Positions 51,401 through 61,664 of a stretch of DNA of 64,000 nt are shown here, one piece after another. Position numbers and translations under genes: made by a program. The notes beneath the pieces were generated by a model. That model saw only the letters and a program-made list of their open reading frames with translations. It was not told where the DNA came from and did not search any database. The stretch spans positions 1-64,000 of the forward strand of contig JAIPMN010002591.1 in NCBI GenBank assembly GCA_020650975.1. The letters are read 5' to 3'. How positions within the stretch are numbered: position 1 is the first letter of the stretch; each line of letters begins with the position of its first letter. The DNA comes from Apostichopus californicus (lineage: Eukaryota; Echinodermata; Holothuroidea; Aspidochirotida; Stichopodidae).

Positions 51401-54400
51401 ACACACATACCTCAGTTTAATTGGCATGATTCTTAAGTAATTAATACTAAATTAAAAAGCAGAGTAGAAATTTGTTAACAGGATTCTGATACCGACTAAT
51501 TAAAATGGAATAATAATTTAGCAAAACTTCCTGCTTAAAACTACCTCTAACCAAGCTAGGCATGTACCATCCCTCATAACATCAGTGGGCTCAGAATTAA
51601 GACAAAACTGGGGCATCAATAAATGATAAAGTAAAAAAGATAACCTCATTTTTTCCACAATATTATCTGCTTTTCAATTTTTCTTCTGAAAGAGAGATTT
51701 GCCATTCCAAACATCTGCCAGCAATAATCAGAAACCAGTCATGCCCTGCTAATTCTACAGCCCGTAATAATTTTTTCCCACTCTGTTGATGGAAACACCA
51801 CACGTGCTCGTTTTCTACGCGCTCTCGGAATGCGGCAGAGAATTTTAATGTATCAGCCCTGGTTGTAATAACAAACTCCAGACGGGGTTGTAAAGCCAGC
51901 TGTGAGATCGAATATCAACACTTCGAAAACTGACTCTGTGATATATAAATTTGTGAGGGAAATAACTCCGATTCCTGTTCATATTTCCCAAGTAACCTGA
52001 GGAGGCATTCCACTTCAGTAGATCACCGGAATGGTTTACGCTATGTCATCAACCGAGTTTTAATTTCGTAGTGGTTAGCTTCCACTCAGATCCTTAAGGT
52101 CGTTATTTCATATGATCAAAGTATAAACCGTATATTATAAACAGTATATTAATCCATTTCCTGCATTTAAAAAAAATACCGTTTTATATATTTGATTAAA
52201 AGACCATCCCTACATATGTTAGGCATTTCACAAACAAAGTCTTGTATCATAAACTTGATCTTAGACCACGTTTTTTCACATGGTTAGAGTAGTTTGCCTT
52301 AAAGGTCATCAGTATTGTCCTCACACCCACCCCCCCCCCCCCGCCACCCCCACCCCGACCACCTCCCTGCCCCATCTCCATTCCCCCAACTGCCCAAATA
52401 TGCTAGAGAGTAAAGAATTTTCCCCTCGTTGAAATATATTGCAATGTCTCACTGAACAATTCTCAATGACTGTCAAAAATTTTGGTGAGTAATAACGTCA
52501 GATAGGAAAAGTACATTTGGAAAACTTCTAGCAATCTTTAGCCTGCTTAATTATGTGGGAAATAACGATGACCTTTGAACCATGCATCAGGGTTTGGCTC
52601 GACATATTAAATGAGTACATTTTAAAACTGCATACAAGATTGTCTAGTCTTGACTTCACATGACCTTGACTGTTGCAAATAAGAATAGAGTTCTGGTGCT
52701 CACTAACATGAAAATGATATTAAAGATGTCATGTTTATGGATGTCAGACTTTTGACCTCTGGTGACCTGAAATGACTTCTGAATTATAGAAATAGGGTCT
52801 TTGTACTCAATAACATATCAAGTACGAAACCATCATAAACTTCTTGAGTTACTTTGTTTACAAGCTAATACAAGCACACATATATCATCCCCATTGCATA
52901 TAGCCTTTGAAAATGAATCAAAAATTGCAAGGAAAGTCCATGCGAAACATTTGCAATACGTGCAAAACTGTTTAAGTCTGTTTGTAAATTAAAAACCTTG
53001 AAAAGTAGGTTTATTTCATAATTGAACTCACATAAAATACATCTAAATAATAAAAAAAAGGTGTTAATTTGATTTGTTTCATTAACTAGTACTGATAGTA
53101 CAGACAAATTGCCATGGCAACGCCCCCCCCCCTTCCCCCATTCCACCAATAAAAGAAACCAGGTCTTAATACAAGTGGCTATCATAGATTGGTTCATTTC
53201 TCGCTGGTTAATGAAAGCCAGCTGTATTATGGCAACATTATCTGCAATGTATTTGGACATGGTGTACAACTCTGGCAGAACCTAGAAGAAGGGCATGTTT
53301 CTACTGCCTTCCCTATGAAAACAGCAGGCACGATTTATGATTCAATTAAATTAACCTTCTAAATGTTTGATTTATGGCCTTAACTTAACATGACACTTCT
53401 GCCGAGCTCACACAAACTCGGTCAGGTTTCAGCCTGCTGAACGTCAGATATAGCGAAAGAGCATGATAATGTTTCAAACGTTTTAATGGAGCATACATCC
53501 AATCCACAAAATTATTATAAGAGCGAGAAACACGGGGAATCTCTTGCTGTCAAAATCAAAGCAAAAATGATATCTACAGATCAATGTTGCTTTGAATGTA
53601 GCACTGATGATTTGAACAGTAACTTCTCACATTTGTTAGAAAAGAAAACGAAAGCAGTCAATAAAACCATCATAAATTTCATTATACACAACTGACAGAT
53701 TGCCTGATATAAGATTATATATTAAACAAATAGTATGAAAGCTTTTTGAATTTTCCCAGACAGTTTTCTCTCTTTCATTTTAAGAACAGAAACAAGTAGG
53801 AGACTAATTGGGATGGAAAGCAGCTATTTTAAGACATCCCCTGAATGTAAGGGACGCCGACTTGCTTATAGATATTAATACAGACAGTGAATACTGGATG
53901 CTTTATATCAGAAAACTTGACGTTTGCTCCTAAATGACAAAGCCTACTCACTTTAGCAGGCCACGGTTTGAACCCAGAAATCCAGAACCTCCCAAGCGTG
54001 ACATACATATGTATGCTATATAGCTGCTTCATCCACTTGAACTTAACACAAGGCTTTCAAAGCTAAACCCCAAGACCCCTTAATGATCTGGGTCTATTCT
54101 AACTTTGATACTAACTTGTCAATTGTACGTATATCAGCAATTCGATCTACCCGGCTTAAAACACTTGGCAACGTTATTTGCACTGTGCTCCAACTGACAT
54201 CTTTGGTTCATCACCCTCTGCTTTTAGAATTTACAGGTAACCAGTGGCAGTTAGATGCATTTCCAGATGGCGAGGAGGAAACCCCACTCCCATCTTCCCA
54301 AGTCACTGCAAACTGTTAAAGGGGACACAAACCGAACCATCATCTTTGGCTTATATGACAACGATCTTTGTGATGGACAATTGCCACCAAACGGCCAAGA

Positions 54401-57400
54401 AAAATGTGGCTTGTTTGGTAGATAATCCTGAATCCTAGTTTAAAAGTTGTGTCTGGGGGCCGTCATTTCATAAACCTGAGGGGAAGTTATTTGTGACAGT
54501 CCTCTCTGCCACAAAGACCATGGATGATGGTAGGGATTGTGTCACCTTTATACTCATACAAAACTTCCCGCCACCAAATACCCACCTGGTTTGGGATGAG
54601 AGCCTGCGTCTGTACCGTTGGTAGGGCTGGTGCTGCTACTATTAACGGTTGAGCTTGAGGCAGGCTTGTCTTTGTGGTTGCGGTAGCCACTGAGAGAGAA
54701 GTTGGCTCTGTAAAAAGGAGAAGTTTTTATACTAAAAGCTAAAGAGAAATACTATTCACAGAAATGATTTTCAAGCTGGTTGGTATTCAAGATTCATTTA
54801 CAGCCCAGACGTTAAAGCAAATGAACGTAAAGAACATGTTAGAGCTATTTCAATAAAATTGGTTCATTGAGAAGGACGAGGGGAGTATTTCCCCATCAAT
54901 TTTTTTAATTTTCATGATGTGTATGGAGAAGGGGAGACACTTCACATAATCATTAAAACAACCTTCTTATACCTCTTTTGAAATGATCGATGATTATTGA
55001 AGATTACAAAATTTTACCCGGCACAGAAAACACCAAGTGATAAAACCTGACCTGTATCTACTATAGACATATATATGAAAGCAGCTGCTATACAGTAAAG
55101 AGCAACTGTGAGGGTAACGTTAGACCATAACGCATACAAAACAGGACACTCGCTAGGGAGAGGGTCCTGAGTAGAAACCATGTGTGGACCTAATAGCAGA
55201 CAGATGAGGAGGTCCAGGCGCGTAGCCAAGGCGAAGGGGGCAGCCGCCCCCCCCCCCCCCTTGAGCATATTTTTTTGTATGTTTTCATGATATCGCTAGT
55301 AATTTCAAAAGAGAAAATACTAAGATGCAACTTACAAGGCCTGGGAAGTGCCATTTCCAGCAATCTGGGAGGCATTTTCAGCCAAAGTTTTCTTGTACGC
55401 TTCGCGCCAATCATGGTGGCGCTACGCTTAGATAGTTTGCAATGCCGTATCTACGGCTCTGATAGTTTGCCTACAGTTTCGCCCCTCCCTTGGCAAATTC
55501 CTCGATACGCGCCTGAGGAGGTCTGGATGCCGGTGGAGGGGGGGGGGGGCTTGGGTTCAAAAGATCTAGACTCAAAAGATGTGGTCCTATCATCTGTCAC
55601 TATACAACATTATGCGACTCACTCTTACCTTCAATGAGAAGAATAGTTCAGTTAAAGGGAAAGGTTAAACTTCAGTTAAAGGAAAAAGTTAAACTTACTG
55701 CTGGCAAGAACAGTCGGCTTTGTAGTGACTAGACCACCGCCTAACACACCTGCTCCGCTAATGCCTACTTTTGCTGCACTGCTACTAGCCGCTGCACTCT
55801 GCATGGCCAGTAGGAGTTGATCTGTGGCACTCTGGGGCCTCTGTAGTGTTGTGCCGAGGATCTAAGACGGTGAGAGAAAAAGTTTTAATGATTTGGATTC
55901 AAAAAGATTAAAGCCCACAACTTAGCTGAATTAACTGGCCAATTTGTAAACATCCCATCACAGAGCTATATGGAAACCCTTCTTCAAATTGCCTTCTTTC
56001 TAAACTGATTCGGCAATTTCGAGATATAGATAAACTAGAAAGAATGTAAACAGCTAAAATTCTTATCACCGAAATGAAACCTCCACTTGCTATTTGTCAT
56101 GCACTATTTTACACACTAATCATTTAAAACAATAAACACATTATTTTTAAGAGGCAAACGATGGGTAAATGCCGCGGCATCTATCTATAGCATAACATGT
56201 ATTCCTGGGATAAAATGATCTTGAAGATGAAAACCAATTGCATAAATCACATAACTAAATTGTTTGATTGATTATCGGACTTTATTCATCTAATGTTACT
56301 TCAAATGCAGATTGAAGAAGGTGCCATTGCCATGGCAACATGATTTAAGGGTGGAATTTTGACAGTTTGGTTTCAGTAAAGTTAGTTGTACAGTTTTGTA
56401 CACCATTATCAGCCAAGTTCACCACGAGATCCATGATGGACAAAACGACCATATGGTAATGGCACATTCAATGACTAAACTCAAATCCCCATAAGATTTG
56501 CAAAATTATCAAGTTTGAAAACATTTTGAGATGATACTGTACATACAGAGCTATAAATCATATAATTTCATTGATTTTCTTTAGTGTGTCCTTAGCAGCT
56601 GATTAAGACTGGGTAATCTCAAAACACATGGAAGATTTCCATATATAGCATGTACAAAAGAACGAACTACAGTGCCACACTGATGAAAATTATGAGGAGT
56701 GCCAATTCAACAGTCTGGTCTCTGTAGAACTACCGGCTAAGTACCACACCAGACCCCCCCTCCACTCCCCAACAGGGGCCCTATAGCAGGCCCCTCTAGA
56801 CTCCACCCCGACATGGCTTCAGGCTCTGCACTCACACTTGTACCAGCTTACATTACCCCATTCTGTGTCCCCAAATTGTTGCTGTTGATTTGCTGTGTTG
56901 CTCTCCCCCTCCCCCCCCCCATCAGGGGCCCTAGGGAAGGCCCCTCTGGACTCCACTCTGCCAACATGGCTTCAGGCTCTTCACTCACACTCGTACTAGC
57001 TAACATTATCCCCCATTCTGTGTCCCCCAATTGTTGCTCTTGATTTGCTGTGTGGCCCTTTCCCCCCTTCCCCCCCCCCCCCTCATTTCCAAATGTCTGG
57101 CAATGCCATTGCACTTTTACTCTATATTTCTGTTGTTGAAGTGTTTCATACTAGGTAAAGCCAGAGCTTATAAGCACATTATATGATTATAGCCTCTTTA
57201 TGGGTGTACCTAAACATTAATAGTCCTTTGCTGCACTATATATTGACCACGTTTATTTTGATTAATTTATTACTTTAATCGTCAAAGTACAATCGCAATA
57301 TCAGTACACAAAAGCTACTTTGTAGCATCGATATCAAGTCTGCTATTACACTTAGGCTGGGTAATACTGTACTTAAATATTAGCTAGTAAAGGTAATTTA

Positions 57401-58667
57401 CCAGGCTTTAAATCACTCGCCAGATAATGCTGAGTGTAACATGTTTGTTAAGTTGCCAAGAGACAACAAATTTTACCCTAATGGATGAGGGTACGCAAGT
57501 GTGCGTGTTCTCAGGCTTTACCGAACTATGAAGTTAGATCGCTACAAAATATCAGTTTTGTCTGAAGGGACTATAATAGTTACCTAACATCGACAACCAT
57601 TGATGCAATTTTACAAATATTGATATTAAACAGATATATGTTGTAAATATTCGCCGATACCCTATACATGGGTTACATTCCAGCAGATGCCCCGATAATA
57701 AACAAATTTTCAAATTTCACATATCTAGCATCTATAACAAAGGTACTCATTAGAATATAGCTACTGTAACAAAACAGTTGCGAAAACAGTTAGAAAGATG
57801 AGTAAACTAGTCAGAGGTGCAACAGGAAAGGAGGTGAAGAAATATATATTCTCCATAAACCAAACTATTATCCACATTCACATCAGAGGCAATTTAAATG
57901 CTGTCAAAGCCCTCCCCTCCCCCCTCCCCTCCCCCTCCCCCAGTATTAATACTGGTGTGGGCATTTACAAGTAACGATCTATTTACTGAACATTTCCTGA
58001 ACATTTACCTGTCACAAGTGGATTCAGGTGGATGGAAATTCCAGCCAGAATAATGTGCTGTAAGTTTCTGAATGGTAAGATTTGGAAAGAAGAGGGCAGA
58101 GACCAGAAGAGGGGTCATGGGAGGGGGGCCATAGTGCAAGAATTATTATCAGCTATAGGTAGATTGGAGTGCTTATATTTGAAAGACAGGTCAGAGAGGA
58201 GGAATGAAGTTAAGAACCTTCATATATTCACAAAACTAATTTTTTGGGTGGATACAATTGATAGTGCTTACCTGCCTCCACTCTTCTGATGTACTCTTAT
58301 AGTCTGACCTACTCTAAACATTTCCAACAGCACCCCCTCTATCATATCCCGTCCAGTCACAAATCTGACGGATGCCTACTTACTGTTATAAAATATCATG
58401 AAACGTACCATGTGTGCCATTCACCTTCCAATATTGACACTGTAATAATACAACAACAAAATCCAAACGAACAACAACAACAAACAAGGACTCTATAAAA
58501 TGCAAATTAAGAGGAATATAGTACAGTACCTTACAGCCCTCATGAATATTCATTGAATATTTAATTTGATTTACCTGTGTACCGAGAAGAGCTTGATTTG
58601 CATTAATCGAAGATACTGCTTGTACAGTTGTAGCTGTCTGAGGAGCTAAGATGGACTTCACTTCCAT
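45040..58667 (-). CDS. POU6F2: POU class VI homeodomain transcription factor, POU6F2-like
   Basis: A nuclear DNA-binding regulator; POU6 genes in vertebrates act in brain and retina. Coding exons in transcript order: 58667-58575, 55861-55699, 54707-54586, 50500-50276, 49701-49440, 48866-48734, 48369-48179, 47447-47223, 45972-45801, 45433-45040. Every junction is GT-AG and in phase, giving 659 aa (human POU6F2 is about 690). The first eight exons code a Gln/Thr/Ser-rich activation region, for example NAAGQQQLLTIPVTLAQGQ. Then come the POU-specific domain (GVNLEEIKEFAKVFKIRRLS), linker and POU homeodomain with RVWFCNKRQALKNT. The linker VLERWMAEAEARH and the homeodomain residues KNTHPTG and NTIKKLK favour POU6F2 over POU6F1. 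The start ATG (58667) has context gcaATGG, but the frame stays open to the acceptor at 58711, so an upstream coding exon is possible. Confidence 0.95.
45801..45972 (-). CDS. POU6F2: POU6 exon carrying the POU-specific domain
   Basis: Codes NTINNEVEVDGVNLEEIKEF and continues through the helix-turn-helix with LSLGLTQTQVGQALSA to YSQSAIC. This is the core of the POU-specific domain that contacts DNA. The acceptor is ctctaagcag and the donor gtgag; both flanking phases fit. Part of this exon is repeated after the assembly gap at 46542. Confidence 0.95.
46037..46541. repeat. Palindromic repeat element in POU6 intron, cut by the gap
   Basis: Begins near cataggcgtaggagcc, an end resembling hAT-type MITEs. 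A 66-77 base inverted repeat follows (46096-46161 against 46184-46260) with a loop of about 22 bases and a CG-alternating core. Next is a tandem pair built on gcccgaaaaattctcacca and gcccgaattttcacaaa. The right end is lost in the G run and gap. The allele copied after the gap appears to lack it. Confidence 0.65.
46542..46551. other. Assembly gap (10 N)
   Basis: A run of ten N directly after 23 G residues (46519-46541), so a sequencing or scaffolding break at a homopolymer. The size of ten is likely a placeholder. Confidence 0.99.
46552..46603 (-). pseudogene. Duplicated fragment of the POU6 POU-specific exon after the gap
   Basis: The sequence from 46552 repeats 45921-45972, the 5' 52 bases of the POU-specific exon, and continues into the same intron sequence (to about 46675, matching 45973 to about 46043) with a few differences. 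The copy lacks the rest of the exon because it begins at the gap. It is best explained by overlapping contigs or two haplotypes joined in tandem, not by a real second exon. Confidence 0.85.
47525..48115. repeat. Degenerate 25-28 bp tandem array in POU6 intron
   Basis: About twenty imperfect repeats of the form aacagaaacagatatgtgaatgacac fill most of the intron between exons 47447 and 48179. Some segments are copied as larger blocks, for example the stretch with gtaaatgataaagagctctg, seen twice. On the minus strand the array gives long open frames that are not genes. Confidence 0.85.
48935..49095 (-). mobile_element. tRNA-derived SINE, copy 2, in POU6 intron
   Basis: On the minus strand the A-box region reads tatggtcaagtgg (about 49072-49084), then ataaagcaatgaaacc, cttgggaggtcgtgggtcc and a tail with actgttttcccgtcggaaac. 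The order and wording match the copies at 3594 and 53900, which supports a shared SINE family. The ends are approximate. Confidence 0.55.
50501..54585. other. Large POU6 intron (4.1 kb) with a possible conserved island
   Basis: No exon is needed here: the flanking exons join in phase 0. The intron contains a repeat-free, more GC-balanced island at about 51740-52110 with a CACGTG E box (near 51805), C runs near 52327 and 53125, the palindrome TTGCCATGGCAAC at 53109-53121 and a SINE at 53900-54055. Confidence 0.6.
53900..54055 (-). mobile_element. tRNA-derived SINE, copy 3, in POU6 intron
   Basis: On the minus strand it has an A-box-like taagttcaagtgg (about 54033-54045), the shared cttgggaggttctgg and a good B box gggttcaaaccg (53964-53975). 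This is the best-kept promoter of the three copies. The ends are approximate. Confidence 0.55.
55215..55515. mobile_element. Complete hAT-type MITE with 8-bp target duplication
   Basis: A 301-base element starts CAGGCGCGTAGCCAAGG and ends GATACGCGCCTG, so the terminal inverted repeats share CAGGCGCGTA. It is flanked on both sides by the direct repeat aggaggtc (55207-55214 and 55516-55523), an exact 8-base target site duplication. Terminal CAGG and an 8-base duplication are hallmarks of the hAT superfamily. There is no transposase ORF, so it is non-autonomous. It lies in the POU6 intron between exons 54707 and 55699. Confidence 0.88.
55862..58574. other. POU6 intron 1 of the coding region
   Basis: A 2.7-kb intron in phase 0. 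It contains the palindrome TTGCCATGGCAAC at 56327-56339, the two-copy duplication at 56772-57065 and C-rich runs at 56753, 56912, 57068 and 57905. No additional exon is required by phase. Confidence 0.6.
56772..57065. repeat. Two-copy direct duplication of about 150 bases
   Basis: The segment from caggggccctatagcaggcc through acatggcttcaggctctgc to gttgatttgctgtgt is repeated once, with the second copy starting near 56922. Copies differ at scattered positions, so the duplication is not recent. Each copy ends in a C run. It lies in POU6 intron 1. Confidence 0.85.
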
Positions 58668-59582
58668 TGCGTGAACCAAGGCACGGAAAGAAATCACAGA
58701 CTTAAGTCTGCTGAAGTAAAAAGAGGAAGAAGAACAAGAAAAGAAAAGATGAAAAAGTATATATTAATATATCTAGGAGGGTAGTGACCCCTATGAGGGT
58801 CACTGGGAGGGGAGGGGGGTATACGGTGACCCCTGAGAGGGTCATTGGGATGTAGTGAAGGATGTTATCCATTTGAAATAGCTGAGTAGATAGCTGAGTA
58901 TTTTTTGAAGACAGGTTAAGGATTGAAGGATATAAACAATGTAACACTTGATGAAACTGATTAAAGCTCATTAATTGTAAAAAGAGAAAGAAAGTTAAAT
59001 GTTTTAAGGTCAACATGCAAGCATTTACAATCTCCATGTTTTAATTGGTTAATTACAACTACAGTTTATTGACATATAAGTAAATCCTGCGCATAGAGTC
59101 TCACTGATGGTTTCACATATCAGTGCATGTATGGAGAAAAACGTTCAAATGGTCATAATAATTATTACTGAATTTCGCATACTTAAGTGTAATTAGATCC
59201 TATCAGTTCACCATGACAGCCATTATCATGCACAAATGACGTAATTTGATACAATAAAACTCATTAACATTTAAATTTAAAATGAATGCTAATCTGACTA
59301 TTTGAGTCAACATAAAGAAGACATATAAAACTTACAGCTTTTATTGCTCTTAATTAATATGCTAGAAATTTGGACAATGGTCACCTATGCTGAAACTGCA
59401 ACAAGATGATAAAAGACATCCCCAAAGGCTAGGAATAATTTACAGTATCAGGGACTACAGAAAAGGACTTTTGAAAACTTCAAAACAACTAACATTGTTT
59501 TTCGGGGAAAATAAGTACAGTATGTTAAACAAACAGCTGATGACATTGCAACACACCTCTGTGAACCAAGCTTTTCTGGAAT

Positions 59583-59634
59583 AAAATTGTAGCTTTTTGC
59601 TTCCAAAAATTGTAGCTTTTTGCTTCCAAAAATT
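59583..59634. repeat. Short tandem duplication, unit about 24 bases
   Basis: The unit aaaattgtagctttttgctt followed by ccaa occurs twice in perfect tandem with a partial third start. Confidence 0.9.
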
Positions 59635-60101
59635 GTTCACATTCAAACTCTACAACAAAAACACCACCTTCTTAAATTTGGCTAACCTCTGGCAAATCTT
59701 TATTAACATCTAATTCAATCGATGGGGTCCATTAATGACATTGTACTTAACAAAACAAACTCTTTGTATTAAATGAAAAGTAAACCCATCCGTTGCTTGA
59801 CACTTTTGAAAAAGGTCACTATACAGTCCATTATTTTTTAGATTAATTAGAACAGTTTGTGTAGATTCTTAACTACTGTACCAACATGTCAAAGGTTATT
59901 CAAATGGAGTTGAATACACTGTAAAGAAAAGTAAAGAGCAGCTGAACACCATATCTTGAGTTTCATTTGAAAATCTCAAGAAAAAAATCAATTCCTTTCT
60001 GAATAGGAAATAAAATATTAACCTACTGTTGTAATATTAACCAAGTACAACAGTAGAGGTGACTTCAAAGCAGAACAAAAGGGACATAAAAAATGCTGAC
60101 T

Positions 60102-60243
60102 ACTATTATTATTATTTATTATTATTTTATTATTATTAATATTATTATTATTATTTTATTATTATTATCATTATTATTTTATTATTATTATTATTTTATT
60201 ATTATTTACTATTATTATTACTATTATTATTACTATTATTAGA

Positions 60244-60295
<52 letters not shown>
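60102..60295. repeat. (ATT)n microsatellite, about 190 bases
   Basis: An almost pure ATT trinucleotide array with occasional ATTT and ATTACT interruptions in the left half and a perfect run in the right half, ending before tatgtaaaaag. It is upstream of the known POU6 exons. Confidence 0.97.
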
Positions 60296-60296
<1 letters not shown>

Positions 60297-61632
60297 GTAA
60301 AAAGAAACTAGACATTAAACTTGCCCCCCTAACCCTCCCAAGCCCCAAAATGTATGTAACAATCTGAGAATTATTTCTGATTCCTAATCTTGAACATTGG
60401 CCGCTTGGACTGACTAACCTAAAAAGATGGCTATAAACCTTATCCAAGACAATTATACTAAAGACAGTAAGACTCGTGAACACTGTTATGTTAATCATCA
60501 ACCACAGACTATATGTGAACTGTTTGACAAACATTGCACATTAAACATAGTAACTACTGTGTTTTCATGTCATTTTTTAATATCACCTTCACGCTACAGT
60601 CGTCGTTCATTGTCGCCGCCTTTTGAGTACCTAACCGTCAAGGTTGTCCTTTGTCTAATATTCACGAAATTTTTCTCCCTTTTTTTCTTTTTTTATTCAG
60701 CTCTTCTCCATCTTTATTTAAGAGGTAGTTTTATAAGAAATACAAACACACTAGAAACGCACAGCATGAGACAAAGAGTGAAGCTATAGCAACTAAAATG
60801 GGGCCCTACAAAAGGACATTTTCAAAGAAGGCAAACTCGTGTTTGTTACACAGGGTTTTCAGCATAAAAGCACCAGATATAACTCCTAATACCTTAATAT
60901 ATGCAAATGTAGTCGGAAAGAATTGAATTTATTATTTGTCAGTCTAGATTCCCAAAGATAAAAGCGGGCTGATTAGAAATCTTGTCTCGTTGCTGGCTTA
61001 TTCAGTTATGGTGTATGTATGTTTGTTCGTGCGTACGTGCGTGTGTGCGTGAGTGCATGCATGTATCTGTCTCGAAAAACAAATGTTTTAAGACTAACTT
61101 CGAGAGAAATTGTTTGGAAGCAAATTTGTTTGGAAAATTGGTAAAAGATTATTAAGGTGTTTCTACAGTCTGCTAGAAAAAATAAAATCATGATATGCAA
61201 TTTTTTGATAGAAAAGTGTAACCAATCCGGTTTTAGTCTGCAATACGACATCTTAATTTCCAACCGTGCAAAGAAGAATGGTCATTGACCGATAATGATG
61301 GGTCACTGAGGGCGCCCTGCCGTAGAAAGGTAATATTAGTTCATTCCATACATGGTAGAATGAAAGTGCTGTGGTCATGTGGAGATAGGTAAGCAAGGTG
61401 GTGAAGTAATTACACAAACATATATGTTGTTACACTTGTTTCACTACATGTTCCATATACTGTACCTCAAAACAGACTTCTAAGGAGTCAATACTCTATA
61501 CTTGTAGTTTTAAATTTTATAATCGATTATGACTTTTGTATGTAAAAACTCATGACGTAGAACAGCTGGAAAGCATTAAACAGATACTTGTACCTTAAAA
61601 CATCAACTCCGATAAGAGATAGCTGTGTCTTG

Positions 61633-61634
<2 letters not shown>

Positions 61635-61663
<29 letters not shown>

Positions 61664-61664
61664 C
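61635..61664. repeat. (AT)n microsatellite
   Basis: A run of about fourteen AT dinucleotides within tacatatat to atatacaag. A GT/GC alternating stretch that could adopt Z-DNA is nearby at 61009-61060. Confidence 0.95.
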
